From: Schizochytrium sp. TIO01
Taxonomy: Eukaryota; Sar; Bigyra; Thraustochytrida; Thraustochytriidae
Direction: 5' to 3'
Assembly: GCA_004764695.1 (NCBI GenBank)
Contig: SMSO01000031.1
Coordinates: forward strand, 6,753,261-6,817,260
Length of the DNA stretch: 64,000 nt
Positions 54,839-64,000 of this stretch are shown piece by piece. The translations under genes and the position numbers were made by a program. The notes beneath the pieces are model-generated. The model saw nothing but the letters and a program-made list of their open reading frames with translations. It had not been told where the DNA came from and searched no databases. Within the stretch, counting starts at the first letter, position 1. Every line of letters starts with the position of its first letter.

Positions 54839-56410
54839 GGAGCAGCGCAGGACCTGAACAGACCATCGATCGGCGAAAGGCGAGTTCTGGTTTTGATGGT
54901 GCTCTTTCAATTATTCTTTTCATTTCTATATTTCGCTTGGCTTCGTACCTAGATATTACTATTCCTAGCTTATAGTATCCTGTAGTACTACAGCTTGAAT
55001 ACCGTCTAGATTCCAAGCAATCTATGAACTTATCGCTCCGTCTTCAACTCATCGGAACATAGTGTTCGCGCAGAAATGCCATCACGAGATGCACCACCTC
55101 AATTACCTACTTCAAGAAGTCAACAGTTCAAGCGTTAATCCTCAAGCTCAGCCTCTAGAGAAGAGCATGATACCTTACAGTCCCAATCAATCATGACTAT
55201 CAAGAAGCATTAAAAACCTTGACAATTTTGCAGGATTCCACCAAGAAGCTCGTGCCTGATATCGCAGTCCTTTACTGGCTGAGGTGCAGGTTTGAGGGGC
55301 TCAGCGCAGATAGTTTGATCGATCAGTCTCATCAATTATCTCGGCTTCAGCGTAGGTATTTCCAACTGATAAAATCCAACGAATATTTGGTGCGATGATT
55401 TCAATCTGATTTTACCGCTGATTTATTCCAACGAAATATGCTTCTCCTCCTCATCACATCAGGTTATCAGGGTTATAATTTAGGCCTTACAAAGGAAGTG
55501 AACCGCACCCAAAGGGCCCAAAGGGTCGTGGTAGCTGCCCATAACATGTAGGATTCAGCCCTGTCACATCAAGATCGGTCGACTCGCCGAAAGGGGTTGG
55601 ATTTAGCTTCTTGAAGCGTAATTCTTACGAGTTCATCAATGATAATTATACATTCAGCCCTCCAATAACGAGCGGTAGAGGGAAATAAAAAACGTTGGGT
55701 ATTTTCAGACGAATTAAGATTCGTTCGAAAAAATCAGACGCAAACTGTCCCTTGTTGCCCCTTGGTTTTCGATCTTGCATCACTAACCTTCGTTAAAACC
55801 AGCGACGCGAGCATCAGCGACAGCAGGAAGAGCATCGGCAAACGACGAAAGCACTGCCGTTTGCGGCGGGAGGCTTGGCGAGAGGGGCTTCGTCGGCCTA
55901 GCGGGGAGGCCTGGATTCGACCGTAGGGCGACGGATCCCGTTGAGGCGACGTTGTCCTCAGCTGGATTCGCTGTTGCCTCCTCATTTCTGCTTGGCAGGC
56001 GTTCCTTTTTTGCTCAGTATACAGGTCTCAGTTTCTCTTGATCTTTACGAAGAACTTTCTGTCGCTAGCTGTTGTTCGTGTGAAACTTTCTGCATCTCGG
56101 AGTGGACATATCACAAGGTTTCTTCCTGTTCTAAAGCGGAGCGCTGTCGTTGGGAGCGCGGCGAGTTGTAGAGCATCTGGATATACATACAACTACCAAC
56201 ACATTCATTATTGCGATTCTTTGCTATCCATCGCAATTTGGCTTCTGTTTATTGCATGCCATTCCGCCGCTGTTGTGCCGCTCGGATTGAATTTGAGGAC
56301 ACATACTTCTGAATAGACCAACCGTTTATTGAAAAGGTACAGGTCGAACTAAATATCCCAGAGTTGTGATTGGATTCTTAAGCGTGTTGTTGCGAATTTA
56401 GCTTGCAATC
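54839..56410. other. Divergent intergenic region, 1.57 kb
   Basis: Between the secreted-protein gene (-) and the CHD gene (+), so both promoters should be here. An 83-codon minus-strand frame (55734-55985) with a hydrophobic segment ends near a GTTAGT donor-like site and might be a first exon, but no second exon could be found. Confidence 0.4.
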
Positions 56411-59400
56411 ATGCCGCGTCTTTCACGAGGAAGATCTCAGAAACCTCTTTCTTCATCTTCTTCCGGGGCGGTAGAATCAAGCTCGCGAAGATCGTCCTCG
56501 AGGTCGAACAAGGTGCGTAAAAGCCTCCGCGAGAGGGCTGATTCGGGAGAATCTGATATATCAGAAAACCCACCTCCGCGCGCTTCATCGCGTCGCGAGA
56601 GTAAGCCTCGTAGAAACTCTGGGTCTTCGAAAGTAAAGGTTCCAGTTGAAATTGATTTGGAGGATGATGACTTCGAAGAGATCCGGGAAGTCAAGAAGTC
56701 GAAGGACCGCAAGAAGCAATCCAAGGCTGTGGCAAGTGCGAAATCCTCAAAGTCCTCCCGAAGCGCAAGTAAGAGTAGCAAAAAGCGCAAGGCTGTGAGT
56801 GAGGACGATTTCGAAGATGATGACGATGATGATGATGATGATGTGGAAATTCAAGATCTCATAAATGAGTCTGATGATGATACTGGCACAAACTCGCGCA
56901 AACGGCGCAGAGGAAAATCAGCAACTCCGTCGACCTCTCGTAGTAAAAGCCGCGGACCATCGAAAATCAAAGAAGTTGTCTCGAAACCTTCCCGTGGCCG
57001 ACCTCGCCGTAGCACTGGTAGACGGTCCAACTTGGCTGATCAAGATAGTGATATTGACATGCCCTCCGACGAGTCTCTGCAAATCGATGAAGAACCACGA
57101 AAGAAGCAAAAGTCTAGCAAATCGCGGCGGTCGCGGGGTCAGTCTGCAGAAGAAATTCCTGCCGAGAAAAGTAAAGGCCGCTCTCGGTCCAAGGGCCGTG
57201 ACGCTCCTTCTTCCACCCGGAAAAAGCAATTAGAGCAAGAGGACCTCGACCGCAAAGTCGCCGAGGAGCTCGCTCGCGCTGAAAGCCGGTACCAACCGCG
57301 AAGATCATCTCGTGCTCAGCAAAGCTACCGTGAAGTTGAAAATGACGATGACCTCCTTGACTCTGACCCGGAAGAAAAGGTTAATGCAAAGAAGAGTCGA
57401 TCCAAGCAGAAGAAGAATAAGAAGGTAGCTGCTCGTAACTCTGAAGACGAGTTGAGTGACGAACTTGATGACGATATCGAACTAGAGGAGGATGAGGAAA
57501 TGGAGCAAGAGGAAGAAATTGACAATGACGAGGATGAAATGACTCCGGGTAGGGCACGCCGCAAAACAAAGATCCCCAGAGCTTCTGGTGAGAAGGCCTA
57601 CTTTACACCTTCTTTCCCAGAATCCCTGGAGTTAGACAAAATTCTAGGTGTTCGTATCAAAGACAGTACACAGCAAGTTCTCATTAAGTTCAAGGGTTAC
57701 TCATACTTGCATGCAACTTGGCGAAGCCGGAGCGCTGTGGAAAAATTAGACCCCAAAAACAAAGCTCGTATTGAGAAGTTTCTTGCATCTCCAGCAGGGT
57801 TTGGTATGCCTGCACCGGAGGATGAGGATGCCGATGATATTGTATACTTTAGCTCTGATTTTACGGACGTACATCGCATCCTTGCCTATTATGAAATCGA
57901 TGTAGATGAAGGTGAACTGTCACCATTCGGATTTCCATTTGACGACAACTCCACACCCGTTCTTGACGAGGATCGCAAACCAAAGCGAAGTGAGAATGGA
58001 CGACCACTGATTCGTTATGCATACGTCCTTGTCAAGTGGAGCTCGCTCCCATACCATGAAATTACATGGGAGCCATTATGTGCAATTGATGAGCCCGTGC
58101 GTAGCCAAAAACTAGCACAGTATCGGAATTTTGATTCGCTCGATTATGAAAAAGCAAAACACATGTATGCTCCCATGGGCGAGGAAGTGCGACGCAGCCC
58201 CAAATTTGTGCACCTCGATGATACTACAGAATTTGAGGGTCTAAACGGAAACGGTGGTCTTCACCTTCGTGACTATCAGGTCAGCGGTGTGAATTGGATG
58301 CTATTAAACTGGAATGTCGGCCGTGCTGGCTGCCTACTCGCTGATGAGATGGGTCTCGGCAAGACTATCCAGATCGTTGGACTCTTGGAAGCGTTGCATG
58401 CTGGACGATTCCTGCCAAAGAATATCCCCTTTAAAGAGCAAAAGTGGATGCGCACTCGTGGTCCTCACCTGGTGGTCGTCCCTCTGTCCTGTATTTTCCA
58501 GTGGGAGCGTGAGTTTGCAACCTGGACAAAGTTAAACGCGGTCATTTTCCATGGTGTTCAAGAGTCGAGAGAGATGATCAAGAAGTATGAGTTCTTTTTT
58601 CGCAACTCACAGGCATGGGATGGCGAAAATTGCAATACCATTTATACCAAGGAGTACGCACGCTTTGATCTGTTAATTACTACATACGAAGTCGCTGCTC
58701 GTGATGCCGGCTTTCTTCGCCGGCTTCCTTGGCGCTGCATCGTGGTTGACGAAGCCCATCGTCTGAAGAACTGGCAGTCAAAACTTGCTGTCGAGCTTGG
58801 CCAATATGAGCGTGATTTCACAGTCCTCCTTACAGGCACCCCTATCCAGAACAACACAGAAGAGCTGTGGGCACTGTTTCATTTTCTCACAACGCGTCAT
58901 CAATCTCATCGACAATTTCAGAAGGCCAAGGAGCGCCAAAAAGAAGCGGGTTAAGAATAGTGATGGCTCTGGCGAGGAGTCGCCGGAAGAGAATTCTGAT
59001 GACGAGACGGAGCGAGTAGAAGGTTTCTGGTTTCGGGCAGAAAATCGCGAGGCTTTTATGCGAGAATTTGGTGACATTACAAATCACCAACAAGCGACGA
59101 AACTTCACAAACTTTTACGCCCATTTCTCCTTCGGCGTGTGAAGGAAGATGTTGGTAAGCAGTTGCCGCCCAAGGAAGAGACCATCATTGAAGTTGAGCT
59201 CACGTCTGAGCAAAAGAAGTACTACCGGAGTATCTACGAGCGGAACACTAAGTTCTTATATCGAGGTGGAAAGGCCAAGAATGGCCCGTCTCTAATGAAT
59301 ATCATGATGGAGCTTCGAAAGTGCTGCAATCACCCCTTCCTTATTCGTGGTGCTGAAGAGCGTATTCTGGAAGACAATCTTAGCGCTGCTGGGGGCAACA

Positions 59401-62400
59401 CAGCCACTTCTCGTGAGGAAGTTGTCCATCGACTTCTTGTCGAAGCCTCAGGCAAACTTGTTCTGCTGGACAAACTACTTCCTAAGCTTAAAGATGGTGG
59501 CCACCGTGTGCTTATTTTTTCTCAAATGACGCGTATGCTAGATATTCTTGAAGATTATCTTCGTCTACGAGGGTTCTTGTATGAGCGAATGGACGGTCAA
59601 ATTACTGGTATGATCCGTCAAGCTGCAATCGATCGTTACTCAGCGCCAGGATCTGATCGATTTGTTATGCTCTTGTCCACCCGTGCTGGTGGTTTGGGTC
59701 TCAATTTGACAGCTGCGGATACTGTTATTATCTTTGATAGTGATTGGAACCCTCAGAACGATATGCAAGCACAGGCTCGCTCGCACCGTATTGGTCAGAC
59801 GCGTCCTGTTAAGATTTATCGATTACTGACCCGTAAGACCTACGAGATGGCTATGTTTGATGCTGCGTCTATGAAGCTTGGTCTTGATCGTGCCATGCTC
59901 TCTGTGGATGATGCCAACAAGGGCAGCAAACCTGCTCTGACCGCTGCGGAAGTAGACCGCGTCCTTAAGCATGGCGCCTATGCAGTCTTTGCTGAAAGTG
60001 AAGAGGATTCTAATGAAAAGAGTCGTCAATTCATGGAGGCAGGTATTGATGAAATTCTCAATACAGCCAGCCACGTTGTCAACTACTCAGATGAGAGCAA
60101 AAAACAGGAGAACAAAGCGCTTTCAGGGTTTTCTACCGCAGTCTTTGTTAATCCCAAGGAGCCAGATGCCAACGTAAACGTTGATGATCCGGAGTTTTGG
60201 ACCAAGGTCGCTGGTTTCGAAAAGCCCGAGGTTGACATCGATCTAGGCCTCGGTGATCTTGATACAGAGCAGATTCTGCTTTCTGGTCGAAAACGTAACC
60301 GTAAGACTGTTCAGCGTATGGGAATGGTTAGTGGCAATGGCGGTGACGGAGCCCAGAGTGGTGGGGACGACGACGATGACTATATTGGAGGTAATGCAAG
60401 TGATGATGATGCACTTTTTGTGGAATCAAAGCGGAAGACAGCGAGAGAGCTCAAGGAGGAGCGGAAACTTGAACGTCAACTTGAGCGGGAGCGGAGAAAG
60501 GCGGAAAAGTTTAGGGCAAGACTTGAGAAGCAGCAACAACGCGCTGCATCTTCTGCAAACAATCGTGTTCGTGCCCCGAGCCAATGGTCATCGAATGCGC
60601 GGAACAAGCTCATTCGGGGACTGCAACGCTTTGGATGGGGACGATGGGTTGATATTCGTCGGCATGAACAACTTGAGTCTTATGGTGATGAAATGCGGAT
60701 TATGCGTTTCGCCTGCGTTGTGGTCCGTGTCCTTTACAAATATGCGCTCCATGACTTCAAGAATGAAATATCTGGTCCAAATATGATAGGTCTGCCGTTT
60801 GATCCCGAGCGCACCGCAAACTTCTTGATCCAACAAGCAAATCAGGTCCGCGTCGGTGAAGATGAAGTTCAAGCTGCACGCAAGTTTCTGTCAAAGTCCT
60901 CTTTTACAGGCCAGATGCTTAGTGGAGAAGCCATGCATTTCTTTCAACGCTTGGAAATGCTTCATCACATCCGGGCTATCTCTGCTGAGGCACAGCTGGC
61001 TGCGGATGCTTCTTTCTTAGAAGCAGTTTCAATGAAGGGACGACCTATTCTGAACTTTACTAGCCTGAAAGATACTGAGGACTCCTTTATCTATCAAGTT
61101 CGCATTCCGAAGGGAATCATCGCAGGCATTGGTTTTGGAGCTGTGGTTGATGAGCAAGCGGATAAAGCAATACAATGGGTAGTTCGCTCAGTCGTTGCAG
61201 GCTCAGCTGGCGACCAAGGCGGCTTCCTCCGAAGCGGTGATGTTCTTGCGAGCGTCAATGGGTTTCCAGCTTCACTCTTTGAAAATGTACGGCAGCTATC
61301 GGAAGCTATCCTGTCGCCACGAACTGTAACGCATAAACGATCCTCTGTCCTTATTGGCCCTAGTTCTAAGCCTTATGGTTATCGGTCTTTGCACAAGGCT
61401 GAGGGCGGGGACAATGCTGCTATGCGCGACAATGACGAAGTGATGTCTGAGTCAGATCTTGCAAGAGACGATATGGATGATGTAGATGATGATGAGTTAG
61501 ACGAATTCGTTACGCTTATCTTCGTGACTTGGTCTCCTCATTCTGAAAACGCAAGCAAGGACGGCCTTGTTCGTGAAATGGGGCCTGTCGCCACCCCGGA
61601 CCAGCCTAAACTTGTCCTTAAGATCCTTGACTATCTGACGCAAACTCCTGCGGAACCAATGATGACTGCCTCTCAGATTGCAGATTGGATTGGGCCCGCT
61701 ACTGTAGGTCGCAGTAATGTTGATCTGGTAATGGACTTTCTGTGTTCTGATGGGTGCGAGATGGACAATGCATTGGCAGGCCCTGTTAAGACCAGACTTC
61801 TTGAGAAATACATTAACAGGGATGAACACGATGCAAATGGAACACCTGATCGTAGCCCCGGACTCGGTGCGATTTTAATGGCATCTAGAGAAATCCAGGT
61901 GGAACAAAGTTTCATGGCTGTGGCTGCACGTGAGCTGGATGCTTTGGAGGTTCTTAGCCAGCCTCTAGAGTTCACTATTGACAGGATGATGTTGATGGAT
62001 CGTCATCCATGGACACGCGAAATGGATATGCATCTTCTGCTTGGATTCGATCGTTATGGCATGGGTGTAGAGGAGTTGAATTATATTGCTGCAGATCCAG
62101 CGTTCATTTTCGCTCATGCCATTGGTCCGGAAAGGGCACAGTATATGCTTCAAAGCAGGCTTGCGGCAATTCAGCAACGTGAGGACGAGCGCAAGGCCCG
62201 ATTTAGGGATCAACAGCGTCGTTATCGCGCTGAGCGTAAGAAAACCGAAGGACAGGGTCAACAGGACAAAGAAGAAGGAAAGTCTACTGCGGATGGCAAG
62301 ACTGATGAGGCGGCCAACGAAAATGCAAATGACTCGTCAAAGCCAGCCAATAGCGATGGTGCTGAGAAGCCTGCTGAGGAGGGGAAGTCCTCAGGTGCCA

Positions 62401-62714
62401 ATGGTGCTAGTGAAAATGGAAATAACAATGATTCGTCCAACGCCCTTGCATCTGAAGTGCCTCTTCCGCCAGGTCCTGCTATTTTCCTTCCTAACTTTCA
62501 GATTCTTTTGCACCATATTGATCAGATTCTCTATCGGGACGTTCGTTTGAGCTTGTCTGAGGCTGCTCGAGTGCAAAGAGAAAGCCAGGAGCAAAACCAA
62601 CAAGAAGAGAAGCAACAAGAGCAGCCACGAGAAATGAATCAAACTGCGCAGCCAGAGAATGAAGAGGAAGAGGCACAACCAGAAAAAGAACAAGGTCAAG
62701 CTGCTCAGGAGTAA
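56411..62714 (+). CDS. CHD-type chromatin remodeller (subfamily III-like) with a PDZ-like domain
   Basis: Two overlapping frames (56411-58954 and 58785-62714) encode one ATP-dependent nucleosome remodeller of about 2090 residues. Order: Ser/Lys/Asp-rich tail (to about 385); chromodomain 1 (about 400-450); chromodomain 2 (about 485-570); SNF2 ATPase with LLADEMGLGKT (Walker A) and VVDEAHRLKN; helicase C with RVLIFSQMTRMLDIL and ARSHRIGQTRP; a SANT-like segment (60591-60680, GLQRFGWGRWVDI); a PDZ-like domain (61089-61340); and a late segment WTREMDMHLLLGFDRYGMG followed by DPAFIF, close to CHD6-9. KEETIIEVELTSEQKKYY also matches that group. The frames do not join directly: from about 58860 to 58954 both are open, and the switch needs either a one-base skip or a 40-nt GT-AG intron (58950-58989) in an acidic insertion of the helicase. 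The tail after the last domain is Gln/Glu-rich. Confidence 0.9.
61089..61340 (+). other. PDZ-like domain within the CHD protein
   Basis: The segment reads VRIPKGIIAGIGFGAVVDEQ, then WVVRSVVAGSAGDQGGFLRSGDVLASVNG and a helix with LFENVRQLSEAI. This follows the PDZ order: a carboxylate-binding loop of GLGF type (here GIGF), two strands, the LxxGDxLxxVNG motif, then the second helix. I do not know of PDZ domains as a standard part of CHD remodellers, so its ligand here is open. Confidence 0.7.
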
Positions 62715-63461
62715 TTGATGCAAACCATCCTTCTCACATTTATAAAGATTGCTTATTCGTGGAACAGCCATGTAGGGTCTGCATAATGTTAAAACATAAA
62801 TATAACAACAACGAAAATTACAATATTCCATTGCCCACCTTTAATTGCAAAACTCAAGTTAAGAAGGAAGAAGCGTGCTCGCTTTCCCCTCTGTTTGCAT
62901 TTATGTTCTTTATCAATACAGGCAGAAGGCTATTTGTTTCAGTATTCTTGCAAAATGAATCTAAAGAGAAGGAAGCCTCCCATCATTTTGTGCTCCAGCG
63001 ATATCAGATATATTGATTTGTTTTCATTTTTCTCCGTGAAAAATCAGGAAAGCTTGATGTTCCCAAATTTTTCGTCAAAGGGCCGAGTGATCAATATTGT
63101 AGACAGAAAACACAATCTCTGATTGTTTTCTCTTTATTATTTTTAGCTATTTAATGATTTTTATGGTTAGTTTTGTTTTGTATTAGGTTTAGGATAAGGT
63201 TGTACGAATGAGACTACATAGGTAAAGGTAGAGCCCTGAAACGCCAGCTCGGAAAATTGTGAATATGGGTTCGGACAAATATCTACCTGGATTTTAGAAT
63301 TGAGTGTCCTCACCAAAGTAAACTTCGCAAATAGCTACGGAACAGGGGAAAGGAATGAAGACATTACTCATCAGCAACATACAGACACAAACGTGTCTCA
63401 TATTGCATATGATGACAGATATGCACACATTCACATAGGGTGTTAATTTTAATAATGAGAC
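62715..63461. other. Convergent 3' intergenic region
   Basis: About 750 AT-rich bases between the CHD gene (+) and the WD40 gene (-). No supported frame. Confidence 0.5.
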
Positions 63462-63998
63462 CTACCAAGAAGTATCAATTCCTTCGATACTCCACACCAC
63501 GACCTTGCCATCGAGACCACATGTTACAGCTTTAGGTCCCTGAACATCAACATCATAGAGGGCTGAGGTTCCATGCTCAAACTCTTTGATAATTTCGAAG
63601 GAATCGCTGAGCTTTCGAATACGCATGACACCATCTGAGCAAGCGCAAAAAATGAAGCCAAAGTCGGTCTTGAGGGAGTTAATATGAAAAGGCTCCTGAA
63701 ATCCGGCAATCATAGTTCCTGCGGAGGCATCCCACACACGAACAAGACCGTCATTAAAGCGGTGATCAAGATTCGAGGTAGATACCACACGATGGCCAGA
63801 AACCATAATACAAGAGATGGTTTTTCCGTTGTGGTACTCGCTACTGAAGCTGTGAAGCAGTAGACCAGTCGCCAGTTCCCAGATGAAGACCTCTCCACGC
63901 GCAGAGCCTGTGGCAAGAATATCACCTTCAAAGTGCAGACAAGAGACACCTGCTTTATGTACTCGCTCTGATGCCCATGCAAGGTCAAGTGAGGGGTA
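63462..63998 (-). CDS. WD40-repeat protein, 3' part only
   Basis: The minus-strand frame is open from the window edge to a stop at 63462, giving about 178 C-terminal residues; the N-terminus lies beyond 64000. WD-type repeats are clear: SCLHFEGDILATGSARGEVFIWEL, then VVSTSNLDHRFNDGLVRVWDASAG, FIFCACSDGVMRIRKL, and AVTCGLDGKVVVWSIEG. Each has the Gly-x-x-x-hydrophobic-Trp/Arg pattern closing a blade. There is no neighbouring domain in view, so family and complex cannot be assigned. The last codons (GGTAGGT at the stop) also look like a splice donor, so the gene could continue. Confidence 0.82.
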   Translation of the reverse strand, partial: YPSLDLAWASERVHKAGVSCLHFEGDILATGSARGEVFIWELATGLLLHSFSSEYHNGKTISCIMVSGHRVVSTSNLDHRFNDGLVRVWDASAGTMIAGFQEPFHINSLKTDFGFIFCACSDGVMRIRKLSDSFEIIKEFEHGTSALYDVDVQGPKAVTCGLDGKVVVWSIEGIDTSW

Positions 63999-64000
63999 GT

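Noticed and set aside
55734-55985. 83-codon minus-strand frame with a hydrophobic segment, possible small membrane protein or first exon
   Set aside because: No second exon could be assembled from the downstream minus-strand sequence, and the frame lies in a divergent promoter region. Kept only as a note.
58785-62714. Annotating the second CHD frame as a separate gene
   Set aside because: It has no separate start or promoter, and its first half completes the helicase begun in the preceding frame.

Overview
The window is nuclear DNA of a eukaryotic microbe with few introns. Most genes are long, uninterrupted frames encoding typical eukaryotic proteins: a CHD chromatin remodeller, TAF10, a TRF4-type nucleotidyltransferase, an OS-9-like ER lectin, an ELO elongase, a class II glutamine synthetase, a PP2C phosphatase and MORN, kelch and WD40 proteins. 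At least one clear GT-AG intron (in the TAF10 gene) and two probable short introns are present. The style (PUFA-type elongase, few introns, compact genes separated by tetranucleotide-repeat islands, GC near the middle) fits a heterotrophic stramenopile such as a thraustochytrid. That assignment is inference; no rRNA or organellar marker is present.

Layout. 1-9.0 kb: an island with no convincing gene, rich in microsatellites (AAAC, GATT, TTAC and AGAC families), with a few open stretches near 1.0-2.9 kb that could be exons or relics. 9.0-33.7 kb: a gene-dense block holding a PP2C phosphatase, an unknown protein with a probable extra upstream exon, a kelch/EGF surface protein, an ELO elongase, a lipocalin-like secreted protein, a small membrane protein, an alpha/beta hydrolase, a secreted L-domain protein broken by a one-base frame change, a coiled-coil protein with a possible RhoGAP-like region, two-exon TAF10, and a very long TRF4/TENT4-type enzyme. 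33.7-35.1 kb: a divergent intergenic region with a repeated TATAACTCACTT element. 35.1-43.5 kb: a 1763-residue beta-propeller protein, the OS-9-like lectin and a MORN protein. 43.5-49.0 kb: a second gene-poor island dominated by a GATT array of about 460 bases. 49.0-64.0 kb: glutamine synthetase, a multi-pass membrane protein, a secreted cysteine-containing protein, the CHD remodeller (frame change in the helicase region, PDZ-like domain in the tail) and the 3' part of a WD40 gene that runs off the right end.

The genes do not form an operon or an obvious pathway. Several act in transcription, chromatin or RNA (TAF10, CHD, TENT4) and several in the secretory pathway (OS-9-like lectin, elongase, hydrolase, surface and secreted proteins). 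I saw no CRISPR array, tRNA, rRNA, intact transposon or viral gene. The points most worth a second look are the PDZ-like domain in the CHD remodeller, the two frame breaks, introns hidden behind apparently single-exon genes, and the repeat architecture of the two islands.
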